Positions 13,355 through 25,515 of a stretch of DNA of 64,000 nucleotides are shown here, piece by piece. Each line of letters starts with the position of its first letter. Position 1 is the stretch's first letter. The DNA comes from Trichoplax adhaerens (taxonomy: Eukaryota; Placozoa; Uniplacotomia; Trichoplacea; Trichoplacidae): positions 3,447,035 to 3,511,034 of the forward strand of contig NW_002060946.1 of NCBI RefSeq assembly GCF_000150275.1. Reading direction: 5' to 3'. The translations under genes and the position numbers were made by a program. The notes under the pieces were generated by a model, which was not told the origin of the DNA, ran no database searches, and saw only the letters and a list, made by a program, of their open reading frames with translations.

Positions 13355-13360
13355 AATAAA
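13355..13360 (+). terminator. Possible poly(A) signal of IMPACT
   Basis: AATAAA starting 12 nt after the IMPACT stop codon. It is the canonical hexamer, but very close to the stop; a later site may be used instead. Confidence 0.35.
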
Positions 13361-14058
13361 AACTTAAATAAGATAAGAGAGAAATTATTTAACTTGACAC
13401 TTGCCACATTAATTACTGCTTCTAAACTACCAGTTATGAAGACTGCAAAATTACTGACATATCGTCGGTTTTATTCAAGGTGGTCTGTATCAAGCTGTTA
13501 TCATTTGTGTGTGAATATAGTTATCTAAATTTTGGCAATACACGAAACTTATTAACTATGATAGCAGAATCTAACAAATTTTTAATTATGCAAAATAACA
13601 TAATCTTTACATCTGTGCGATGATATATTCTTGGCTAAAATATCAGAAGATTCTAGTTCTCTGAATAGTACTGCTATCTGTGCAGGTTACTTAATAATGC
13701 TAGACATAACTATATCTTCATTTTTTCTCTGAAATGTGCAATTTTACTCATGATCACTAAAATCAGTGTTGCTGAGCTATTATTACTTTACGATGCAATC
13801 TCGATAATATTTGCTGTATTAGAAGAAAGAGGCTGGAAGTGACCTGATAATCTTCTGAATGATATGCATTTTCTGCTATTTATTGTTGTGTCTATTGTTT
13901 ACTCAAATTTCCAAAGTTAAGTAGCTGAAGTAGTAACGCTGTTATTAAGCTTTTTGCTATTATTATTTTGATGTATGCTGTTGGTATACTAACATGAACA
14001 CGAAAGATAGAATCTGATAGTCTTTACTTATAGCGAGCATATATTTGCATGCTTGTAT

Positions 14059-14063
<5 letters not shown>

Positions 14064-14092
<29 letters not shown>
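14064..14092. repeat. (TA)n microsatellite
   Basis: An uninterrupted run of about 14 TA dinucleotides. Confidence 0.95.
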
Positions 14093-14095
<3 letters not shown>

Positions 14096-14406
14096 CTACT
14101 ATATATACAGCCTGATAGAAAAAGCAACGACTTTAATGGTTCGATGGCGACCGACTCGGTATGATGACTGTAAACCAATACCGTGGACAAGTATCGTTAT
14201 ATAATTCCAAGATTCAAATGCAGCAATGTCAGAAACTGAGACTATGACAAGCTTTTTTCTGATTCATAAAACGTAATTTATATTTAAATATAAATTCATC
14301 AATCCTATTCTCTATATAGTCTCTCCTGTTATGCTGTTGAGGCAATTTAAAATATATTATTCCTATTTGCATCTAGTTATTTGTATAATCTATTCAAATT
14401 GAGCAG

Positions 14407-14634
14407 CATTTTTGTATTGATAAGAAACCAGAATTATTACAATTGTTTCAAATGTTTCAGCTATTAGGCAAGAATGATTTATATGTAGCTTTTCTTGAAT
14501 TATGTCGTAACGTTGTATTTGTAGATAGCGGCACATATGTGCTAAATTACATGAAATGTAACCATTCAGTCGAAGCTATAAAATTTATTGACGTCTATAA
14601 AACCTCTTTTAGTAATCAAATGATCATTATTTGA
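14407..14634 (+). CDS. Possible terminal exon, CARD/death-fold-like (weak)
   Basis: An open stretch of 76 codons ending in TGA, starting after a possible acceptor CAG at 14404-14406. The peptide has an amphipathic helical pattern (LFQMFQLLGKNDLYVAFLEL then CRN) that resembles helices 5-6 of a CARD. There is an in-frame stop just upstream, so it would have to be the last exon of a gene whose earlier exons I could not find in 13.4-14.4 kb. The acceptor has a poor pyrimidine tract. It could be a pseudogene fragment or chance. Confidence 0.25.
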   Translation, partial: HFCIDKKPELLQLFQMFQLLGKNDLYVAFLELCRNVVFVDSGTYVLNYMKCNHSVEAIKFIDVYKTSFSNQMIII

Positions 14635-15149
14635 ATTGTATGTTTGTATATATTTATGCGTATAATACATTTATACCATATTTAAATGTGTTTTTTTTAG
14701 TTCAACTACCAACGTCGGTAGTTTATGAAAATTTTATCTGATGCAAGTATCGAGATAAACGTACGCATACTGTACGTAATGTTACCTATTAATCCTAGGG
14801 ATAGTTTTAAACAGCATGGACTATAGCATTCTGCGCAGTGAGAATACGTCGTTACTGTTTACTTGGATACTGTAGAATCTTGATCAAAGTAATTGATCAG
14901 GATATGAAATTCTTCACGATGTGTGATATAAAACAGTAAAATATAAAGTAGTAATTCATGTCAACGTACGAATTTATTAATACTCGCATCCTGGTAATGT
15001 CTAGTAAATGATTCTTCAGGTATAAGTGACCTTAATAATAAGAATCATATTATATTGTAAGACACGACCGTTGGTTAATATTTACGTTGTATAAATGAAA
15101 GCCTAATATGTTTAATTGAAGAGATGCAACTGCATATATATAATATATA

Positions 15150-15284
15150 CATACGTACATTATACAACAGAACTGATTTAAAATGTTTTTAATACTTACA
15201 AAGCGCCTTATTTAATATACGTACATTGTACAACAAAACTGATAATGTAAAATGTTTTTAACACTTGCAAAATGACTTATTTAA
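15150..15284. repeat. ~67-bp tandem duplication
   Basis: Two diverged head-to-tail copies, 15150-15215 and 15216-15284. Each contains ACGTACATT, ACAACA, AACTGAT and AAAATGTTTTTAA, and ends with TTATTTAAT. Confidence 0.7.
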
Positions 15285-17191
15285 TGTACTCAGGATAGAA
15301 ACGTGTAACGTATTAAAGAAAAGGAATAGACTGTACTTGGTAAGCTCAGATCAAATCTGAAAGAACGGACATTGTCACAAATGAAAATAAAAATTAAAAT
15401 AACCATCTTGATATTTTGCATAAAGTTTTTGAATTTACAATAACTAGTACGGATGTAGCTTAATGTCATAAAAGTAATGGTAACCAATAGGTGACTTACA
15501 TAAAAGTTGACTTATACAATACATACTTATCTCTTACTAATCTGCTAACTTCGTGCAAAACTAAAAGTGGTGTAACGTTAAAATACGGTAGAAAGGAATG
15601 GAGAATTTAACAAGGCTCGGTAGAATAGATTCTTAACGAAAACGAAAGCGACGAGAAGAAAAAACATCAGAAAGTTCCAAGCGGCGCGAAATATACGCGT
15701 AAATGCATATACAGCACAGTATTTCATGTTTTTATTTGCTATACCAGGGTATTTATACGCACAAAAAATGACGTATTGAATTTTTCGATGTAATATTGTT
15801 AAACCAATTGTGTCTTCGCACCATAAATGAAATTATAGTATAGAACGTTGGAATTAAGCTATTGCAAGACGCGAGTTATCGGTTATTCAATATTGATCGG
15901 TAATGCGTATAACACATTGTACTGTACAATTGGTATAAATGGGAATGAAGGAATTTCATATTGTACTTAGGTATACAATATTCCGAAAATATGTAATACG
16001 ATATTTTAAATTTTATATAATATATTCATTCTATGAATGACAAGGGACGGAAAGGAAATTGTTGTAGTCTAATAAATTAGAAGCACAATTAAAATGTTTT
16101 AGTTTCTGATTGTTTGATTAGTATTACTAAGCTAGAATAGTAGCAAAATATGTCGTATTTGGAAATATATAGTGAATTATATTTCAGCTTTTAATTCCAG
16201 GTGACCTTGGCGGTTACTTCTTTAAATATGGAAATGTGAATCATGATTCCATAAAACTGCAAGTGTTTAAATAAGTAAAGTTATGCAAAATATTAACTGA
16301 TGGCTTCTGAACCCCCGTAATGGGCACAATAAACAAAATAGATTTGCCATTACTGTATATGCAACTTTCCAGCGCTTCTATCTATTGCTTAAGTAACATT
16401 ATAACTTTTATGAATTAAGATAATTGGCTGTAACTTTTCTTGAATCTCCTTCATTCACTCACAATTAAGCTATGGAAGACATACGTGCAATGAAATGATC
16501 TGTATTGTTTTTGCTACGTACTTCAATTTTGGTCATTACAAAGCAGCATAATTAAATTTGCAATAGCTTCAAGACCATCATACTCTTAAAATTATGCTTC
16601 ATTTACCACTAAAATATTATAATCGGAGACTACGAGACTGAAGCTTTATTAGTAGTTTTTAATATGGCTTTGGATAAGCAATAATGACGTTGTGCTGATC
16701 ATCGCTTGCTAGCTTAATCTTTGCAGAACTGAATCAGTATTACTGATAGAAGTGTTCCGCTTTTCATTACAAACGTTAAGAGAATCCATTTTGTTTATTA
16801 TATAATACATTAATCCTCCACAAATACATTGCAACGCTCTAGGTATTGTTCTTGTGGTTAGGCGTGCATCATACTCAACTAGTGCACATTCTGTACAGTA
16901 TATTTTTGATACGTTTACATCTATTTTATAGGTACTTCTAGAAGTACACAATTTCATGTTTACGTGTGGTCTTCGAAACAACTTAAAATAATAGTGACTG
17001 TTACGAATGATCGAATTCTTTTTCTATCACATCATACTGGAATTTTACCAAAGTAATTTCTGGCTTTCATGAAGCTAAAATCAGTAACTATAATAGACAA
17101 CTGTACTAGTAATGTTAGAAATAATAAAAAGTCTCCTATCTGAATTAATCCTGTTGATTCATAGTGTTACTTATTTTATAAATATTTAAAT

Positions 17192-20100
17192 TCATCTTCG
17201 GTTAAATTGCATACTTAGGAATGATAACTGAACTTGTTTCTCCAAGGTGGCTAGTTCAGAAACTGTTGACGCTAATTGTTCAAAATGTCCCTTGTTTTCA
17301 CCTTACAGAATTGAAAAAATATTTGTACAACATTAAACCACTGGCAATCATGATGATCAAAAATGTAAGTGACTCAGGAGGAAAGTTTGTGTTGAGTGAT
17401 TGATTAAACAAATTGCATTTAATTTGATAAATACAAAAAGAACGACAATTATTTACCGGTCTCAGATTTTTTCCCTCCATAGACAATTTTTTCGCCAGAT
17501 ACAGTCTTTTCTACCACAAAATCGCTATTGACAGTTGCAACCTTGGTGTTCAAATGATTTTCAACGTTCTTCAGAAGCTAACAGATTATGAAGTATTTTG
17601 AAGAAACGAATTTCAATTGAGGCTTTCACACACATGTTAAGATTGATTTATAAAGTAAAAATATATATTAAACTGTTTTCGAATTTTACCTGTACTTCAT
17701 CGTACCAAATAGTACATCCGCCATTTTCCTTGAGTTTGGTATTATGACACTTTTTACCTCGACTAGGACAGGTGTGATACCAAACCTAGCATTTGGTATA
17801 GGATGTGATTAAGAATATTGCGAGTTAGTTTAAGGTTATAAAATCCATGGGAAAGCTAAAAATTTTTGAAATTACCTTTTCAGGAACTGTTGATATTAAG
17901 GAAATTGCTAATCCCATTCTGCAAGATGGACATAAATACGCGTATATATGATATACGGTTGCAGATGATACTTATAGCGTAACATAAGGTCGTTGGCTCA
18001 TTTCTTACAATTCATAGTCTGTCGTTACCTGTCAGCTCGACCAACTCTGCCAATGCGGTGAATATAATTTTCCTTTTCATCCGGTAGCGTTACGTTTACC
18101 ACTATACAATAAATTACGGGCTAATTAAAGAATCATTTCAAGTAATTTCATGTCAAGAAGTTAAATTAAAACTATTCTTAAGTATTTAAAGCTTCACCAT
18201 AAGGAATTCCAGTGATATCTAGACCTCTTGCAGCTACGTCGGTACATATAAGGAATCTTATTTGCCCACACTAAAATTTTTAGAGTTGTAGATAAACTTA
18301 GAGTCCTATTTCTCAATTTTGTCATTTGTAAGTAAGTGTGGGATTTACTCTAACTACTCATGGTGTGTGATGATGTTATCGTGTTACAGTGAAATGGCTA
18401 TACAATAGTTTGAAATTAAAGCATAAAGCTTCTAAAACTATGAAGATATAGGGCTTGATTAGCAAATAACCTTAAAGCTGGATAGGTTCTGTTGTCGTTC
18501 TGCTCTATTTCTATCGCTGTGAAGGCATACGCATGATAGCTGATTCACCATTGCACGTGGACCTATAACGTACAGTGACTTAAGTAATTAATAGACTATT
18601 CGCAGTTGTAGATTCATATGCATACAATACATTGGCTAAGATGTTACTTAAATTACCTCCGCCTAACTCGATTAAATGTTTCTCAATATTATCACAATCT
18701 AGTTTAGTTCTGCAAAAAATTATTGCTTGTTCCATATTCAACGCATTTATTGCCTTAACTAGGTAGTGCACTTTCAAAGTTTTAATGGCTTCAGATAGAG
18801 TTTCTGTTCAGCATTTTCATGAAATTTAGTTAAGATCATACTGCAAACACAATAAGGTAAAAGAAATGATGAATCATTTATTTCCGTCATCACCTGGAGT
18901 AGTAGAGGTTGATTTAATGAGATCGTTTGCATGTACTTTGTCGGTCTAGATATGGATTTAAAGATGGCAATAATTCAAATCAAAATTTCATCTTGTCAGC
19001 TAGTATTCAACATTTAACAGAAGACGTTTAAGCTAATTAGGCGTACTGTAATGTCTCTTCTTAGGTTAAGCCATCCCTTATCTTTCGTTGGGTCAATCAT
19101 ACAAACCTAATTATTGAGAATATAAAGATAATTACTGATAATCTTATCTAAATTTCAATCATGGAGTTACACTTGTTACGATATTGCGGAAATCATAATA
19201 CTCCATTGTGATTAATACTGCATGGCATTATAAATTATATACCACATGATGTACGGTATCGGGCACACTGTCCTTTCCCTTCAGATCGATCCACGTAGGA
19301 TATTTCATTATTTTATCCTAAATATAGGCATATAAGACGCCATTAAAGCTTATCAGGACAAATGATGGTATATTTAGAGCTTACAGCGAGCTGCTTCACG
19401 GCTTCATTATGTAGGGTGGCGGAGCATACAATTATCTACATTAGTGATACATTAATAGTGAAGGAATCGATTGCACAATCGTTTATTAAAATATTACGGT
19501 TCATTTAGCTACTTGTTAGTAGTAAATAAGGTATGGTATTTCCGGAAACAAACCTGTAGACGTTTACCATCGGTAGATACTTTTGGTAATTTATTATAAA
19601 TTTGACATATCAGTTCGGAATGCCCTTGAGCTAATAGCCCGTCCTTTATGAACAAGTTTTAAGATAATAAAATAACTTTCCGTAGCTAAAGTTATGATAA
19701 AATTTAAAGGTAAATCGCATCAAATAATTTTAGAGTTAAACTCACAACTTCGTCCAAGATGTAAAATCGAACCTAGATTAGAGTAAGAGTATGTCATAAT
19801 TATAATTAAAGCAGAGTAGTGAAATTAAGTTTAATTTTATATAATTTGTTACTTCTATATAACATTTAGCAAATATTAGATCAGTAAGTTAAATGTGACT
19901 ATAATCATAAGAAGCAGATTGCATAGGGGTCGGATAAATAAGTACCTGAGATAAATCAAGCTTTTTTGATGATATGAAATCATCTAGGCGTCCTGGTGTA
20001 CCGACTACCATCTCGACCTATGGTAATTAATGCCAAAAATCTTACAAGCTGATATTAGTATATACAATGTATGTGTTACTATATCAAGCACAGGAAATTA

Positions 20101-23100
20101 CAATATTCATGTGCTTTTAAGCATACCCCTTCTCGTAAGAGATTTACTTGTTGTTTAGGATTTTCTCCACCAACTAGCAGAACCTCTCTTTAATAGCCCA
20201 TGGAAGAAATTGAGATATGATCTATTGAATAATTTAAAACTTTTTTCGATATTCTTTAATTTATACTTACCTAATTGCTGGAGATGCTAGGTGTTCTTTA
20301 AAGAGGGATATTTGATCACATGTCTATTTATAAATCATGAAATAAAAAAATAAAAAATAGACTTTTTTAACAACTACATAATACGCATGGGACGAATCTA
20401 ACAGCATTGAGCTTTTTAGGCGTACAATAAACATAGCTTAGTAATCAGTACCTGTTGTGCTAGTTCTCGAGATGGCTAAGTTAGAGAAAAAATTGGAGTA
20501 AACTAATAATATAAATTTTTTTATTGCCAGCGAATGTTGGCATCACTTTTACAAGCATCATTTTAATTTCAATTACTTCTATAATCAAGGCTGTAGGTGC
20601 TGAATGTGTAGGTCTTCGCGATTCTTTACTTGAAGAGTTTGGACCTATCAAATAAAGTGTACGCGTACATTGAAAGCATAATATTAATTTATTCATATCG
20701 TTTTCAAGTGCACTTGGTGTGATTACCATGTTTTAAGTTTCTAAATAATGTCTACCTACCTTTGATATTATGGTAGCGTTCATCAGTGGTACTCTTTGAT
20801 AAGGTCCTGAATCCTTGCTGCGTATATTATGATATATGTCAATATTAGTTACGTGCAACCTAGTGTTACGTTTCGTCTAATTTGATTCACTTAAGCGTCT
20901 CGATATTTAGAATTGATTTAATAGAATACATAACATGATTTACATTTCACAATAGCTGGTAGTTTGGATTCAAAGAATACCTTACTATTTTAAATTAAAT
21001 TACGTGGCAATTATAAAAATGCGCATCAATGGAATATGAATACGATATACTCGTATATATATACTGTATGTATTCACAAAGGATTATAATACCATGGATA
21101 GTCGTAAGGTAAAGTATACTCATTAATTATTAGTGGAACTTTACCATCGGATTTGCAATTTGCTTACCGGCGGTGAAAATGTAAACGCGTCATCACCAAA
21201 ATTAAATTGCATTTCTGCATTCTACAGATTCCATCATAAGATAGTTATTGTTGTTAACGGGTATCCAATTCAAGGTATTGCTCATGTAATAATATATATT
21301 TTAGCAGGCATTAATTAGCATAGATATCAAAAGCTTTCAGTACTTTTAAGACTACTGCCGCAAAGAATGGAGAGTTTCTAAGCTTTTGAGGTATTTCAAA
21401 TGCGCGACCAAAATCGACTCCTAGAAAAAGTTCAAAAATTAATTTGAATCATTAAAATTTTTACTTTTTTGGGAAATTATTTAGTACATGAATCCTGTAA
21501 ATGGTGATATTACCGTTCTTGCTGAAACGAATTTCATAATTATCAAGGTCCAGCATACACCCTATCACATCTTTGTGTCCGAATGGCTGAAATTAAGATA
21601 GCATTTTCTTCACATGTATGTTATCGAGAAGTATTACCCAGTTACCAGTATCATTATTACAATATAAATGTTATTAAAATTACCCACCTCACCATAGCCA
21701 TCGAATTGTCTGGCATAGGATTTTTTCCCGGTTCCCCCAAAACCAAAACCATTATTATCTGTACCTAGATTTTTATAGTAAACATAATCTACTGTCCGTT
21801 CTCAAGAAAGATAAGGAAAGGTTGAAAGGTTGAGTTATACCTAAATCTAGGGAAGCTATATCAGTTGACCATCCCACACGACACAGGCCTTCATCGGTTA
21901 CTGTAGCTTCGTAATAAAATTTTCCTATACAAGATAAGAATCATTAAAGTTTAAAATATCTTTTCTGATGTCATGTATTGCTATACTTTATTGTGATAGT
22001 ATCTCTAAGTGACTGCTTCGCTACTTTCGTTATTTTTAAACCTTTAACTACGCCAATATTTGATCTGCAGCCTAGCCATTGAAAGTGCTCTCTGCCTTGG
22101 CATATTAAGCCATCTTTATCAATTGCTGAATAGTTTATAACAAATATACGTCAATGTAATACCTATAAATGTAATACTAGCAGTTATAGGATTAACATAC
22201 CGAGCTGATCGCTTCTATCAAAGGGGTTTAGTTTAACTTTGGTATCTGTATTGTTAAATATAATATCTTAAGGTCAATACAATCAGAAAGCAGTGTAATC
22301 ATACCGATGTTTATAGATAAAAGAGATTGTATCAACTATCAAGGAAATGGATTAGTTAATTTTCTACTATTAGATTACGATATATCTGTAGCTTTTACAT
22401 GAAAATAACCAAAACAGCTTAAACTAACCGATGGAAGGTTTTACTGAAGACTTTAATGGTTTACCCTTGACAGTTTCTGTCAATGCTTCATGCACAATTT
22501 GAATAACAGGAAGGCAAAAGGCCTGTAAAGAGGACATACTGGTATTATTTGTATGTTTTTTCTTCTCGTACGTAATCTGACGAGTACGGCTTCGGCATAT
22601 GACTTTTACAGTTGTAAGCATTTATGTATACATATATACTACATACAAGTATATGTCAAGTTTTAAACTTACCCCGGTTTTTCCACTGCCGGTTTCTGCA
22701 GCCTAACAATATTTAAAATTAAAAAAGGATTGGAATAGATTCTAAGAAGAATGCTTACTGCTACACTATCATTTCGTTTCAAAGAGTAAGATTTAAATTT
22801 TATTAATTACATATATAATAACGAAAAGATGAGTAATAATCTATTATTAACTGTAATTAGTTCATGTACAGTAGAATGAACGTGTACTTCTTTGATACAT
22901 GATCAAATAATTTGGAAACAAGTTCTAGATCAATAGTATCGAAATTTGAATGATTGATTGTTATAGGAATATTATCAAGTAATAGTGGTATAACGTACGT
23001 AACTAATAGCACTAATAGCAGAGTTTCTTAGATAGGGCTCAACTAATACAAATATTGATCATTCCTATTTTATAAATCTTGCAATCATTCTGTCTTAAAT

Positions 23101-24309
23101 GCGTATATTATATTATAGATTTCTTAATGCAAGATTATAATTTCATTTTACTACCGAAAATAGATTTTAAGGCTTTAGCCAGAATTGCAGTCACAGTAGT
23201 GATTGATGGTCTCTCTCGTGTTAATATTGAATATTTTAATTAAGAGCGAATTTGACATGTGTATTTATGATATAAAACCTCACCATTAATACATCGCCAC
23301 CTCCTAATATTAATGGAATTGCTTCTGCCTGAATATTGGTGGGTAAACTACAGGATGAAAAGGTAAGAAATATTAATGACATTTTGTTCTGAGGCTGCAC
23401 TATAGCATGTTATAATTATTGCCATTCGATCTTTTCGATCTCAGTTGGCGAATGGGTTAAAAATAAAAATTAATCATGTGTCTATGGATTGGACTACTCG
23501 TCTTATATTATGATTGCTATCTTGTACTGTCCAATGTACAGTATAAAGGTAAATCAATAACTCTTGAGGACTTCATTTCTACTGTGTGTCTTGTTGTTCA
23601 ACTTTAAACTTCATCATCGAAATTAGGCCGTTTCTGTCTAACCTTTCCTTTTGTCGTGGAGGCCTAGCTGTACAGTATGCTAAGGCCAGTAATCGAACTT
23701 GGCTACACCAGTTGTACAAATTAACGTTTACTTACACAAGGTATACACTATGATTTATGACCCTCATTCGTCACTTGGTAATGTATTGTATCTTAAAAAC
23801 TATGCACATTAGGTATTGCAATCTAGTAATACCAGTCAATACCGATAGTATACTTTTAAAAGTGGATTTTTTTCATAGAATTAGTTACTACTATCGCCTA
23901 GAATACAAATCAAGGTGATGAACCATAACTTGAGCAACCTTGGTTTTCATTCATTTAAAAATTCTATTTTTGCTTACATCCAATCCATTTCTTCAGTTGC
24001 TTCCACAATTTCTGGCATAACCCCGAGTTCTATGTAGGATCGAAAGGGGGACATAAGGTCAAGATTAGAATGATGGTTAGATGAAGATGAACATCGAACT
24101 GGTTTGCAATGCAATTTTATTGACTATATTTCAGTGTCTCGTATGACAGCTAACGACAGCGCAAGATGATGCACTGGCAGTGAGTGGATATCGCTTTGAG
24201 CAATATTCTAGTCTCTCTTACACTTTCACGACTCTATTCTACATTCAGTTCAATGGTCCTATGGCCCATGGAAGAACTGATTAACATAATTACCTGCAAA
24301 TGCGGTCAT
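17192..24309 (-). CDS. DDX1: DDX1, DEAD-box RNA helicase with SPRY insert, 32 coding exons
   Basis: Minus-strand exons: 24294-24309, 23978-24029, 23284-23347, 22673-22702, 22429-22522, 22201-22245, 22042-22125, 21841-21924, 21688-21764, 21514-21586, 21344-21420, 21168-21221, 20760-20817, 20577-20644, 20452-20475, 20271-20323, 20127-20187, 19946-20017, 19746-19772, 19554-19643, 19385-19435, 19243-19317, 19047-19106, 18894-18945, 18657-18803, 18471-18562, 18198-18270, 18029-18101, 17876-17918, 17690-17785, 17457-17577, 17192-17301. Total 731 residues (human 740). Visible motifs: Q-region, [10 protein letters not shown] (I), a SPRY domain inserted after motif I ([20 protein letters not shown]), PSRELAQQ (Ia), [10 protein letters not shown] (Ib), SAT (III), IIFCRT (IV), [10 protein letters not shown] (V), HRIGRVGRA (VI). 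Motif II reads DEVD instead of DEAD. Family role: ATP-dependent RNA unwinding, including in the tRNA ligase complex. It is divergent from EXOC2. Confidence 0.96.
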
Positions 24310-24586
24310 AGCTAATTTTTTTCGATTTTTCACTGGCTTTGTGAGCAGAAGGAGCTTGCAATTTCACTGCAATGTAATGCTTGGAGCAATGAAAGGAGGT
24401 GAAAGTGAACTCTTCCGGTTTGGCCTATAGTACATGTAGTACAGTACGTACAGCAGTGCCACGACGGTCCTCTGCATTTGACCTGTCGCCCTGTACGTAC
24501 GTACAGTACAAGTGTAGTGAGCAATGAAAACGCCAATGTCTGTCTGTAGTCGAGCAGTGAGCTTAATCATACTGGTACAAGACGTT

Positions 24587-25073
24587 CAGGCATTGGATGA
24601 TGACTAGTGTAGGAGTATAGCAAAGCAAACCAAGCCATTTTAGAATCAATTCTCACTTGTTAATGTTGAGTAAAGTACACTTTGCTGAAACTTTTTTTAG
24701 CGGTGTGTGATATAAAAAGCATCAGTACAGCAATTTCAGCCAAGTATACTAAGAACTTCTTGCAAAATGACGATGTCTAGTGCAGACATTAAGACTGCTG
24801 TGATTTACTTGACTACAGTACAGGCATTGGAGGATGACTAGTGTACTACATGTAGGAGTATAGCAAAGCAAACCAAGCCATTTTAGAACCAATTCTCACT
24901 TGTTAATGTTGAGTAAAGTACACTTTGCTGAAAATTTTTTTAGCGGTGTGTGATATAAAAAGCATCAGTACAGCAATTTCAGCCAAGTATACTAAGAACT
25001 TCTTGCAAAATGACGAGGTCTAGTGCAGCCATTAAAGACTGGCGTGATTTACTTGACTACAGTACAGTACAGT
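24587..25073. repeat. ~244-bp direct duplication containing TATAAAA
   Basis: Copy 1 starts CAGGCATTGGATGATGACTA at 24587; copy 2 starts with nearly the same sequence at 24831 and gains an 11 bp insert. Each copy includes GATATAAAAAGCATCAGTAC, then about 50 bp later an ATG (ATGACGATG or ATGACGAGG). The copies are nearly identical apart from small indels, so the event is recent. Confidence 0.85.
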
Positions 25074-25280
25074 GTACAGTCCATCAAAGTTACAAACTAC
25101 AGTACTGTACACTACAGTGCAGTATGGACTACTGTACAGTACAATGTACATCCAGTAATACAGACAGACAGATTAACTTGACTACAGTACAGTGTACAGT
25201 ACAGTCCATCAAAGTTATAAACTACACTACAGCGCAGTATGGACTACTGTACATCCACTAATACAGACAGACAGTTATTG
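25043..25280. repeat. Tandem duplication of ~110 bp made of TACAG words
   Basis: Two copies (about 25048-25165 and 25172-25278), each with TTGACTACAGTACAG, CCATCAAAGTTA, GTATGGACTACTGTACA and AATACAGACAGACAG. They differ in the number of GTACAG units. The open frame across them has no domain. Confidence 0.75.
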
Positions 25281-25515
25281 GAATTATGGTACGGTATACT
25301 GTTTAATCAGTAGTATACTGTAGGGACAGTTCAATACTATACAGACAGATGGACTCTGGTGGTCTGTAACCTGACACGCCTTACCAGTTCAGTCACTGCT
25401 TACGGTCAAACAACACAAGCAACACCAACTGCAGGGACGACGTTCTTCACAGGAAGGAAGAAAGCCCAGTGAAAATTGAAAAATTGAAACCCATTCTCAA
25501 TGACCATCTTGGATC

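Larger units (their letters stand above)
13361..17191. other. Convergent intergenic region between IMPACT and DDX1
   Basis: Strongly AT-rich, 3.8 kb. Apart from a TA microsatellite, a small tandem duplication and one possible terminal exon (listed separately), no conserved coding sequence was found. Scattered AATAAA/TTTATT hexamers fit 3' ends of both neighbours. Confidence 0.6.
24310..25515. promoter_or_regulatory. Divergent DDX1/EXOC2 intergenic (putative shared promoter) region
   Basis: 1.2 kb between two start codons that point away from each other, so both promoters should lie here. Much of it is a recent duplication (24587-25073) followed by TACTG/TACAG sequence. No core promoter element was proven; a TATAAAA sits inside each duplicated unit. 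Confidence 0.5.

Noticed and set aside
25010-25261. 83-codon open frame starting in the duplicated module
   Set aside because: Most of it is TACAG repeat translated as Y/C/T/V/Q words; no homology or domain.
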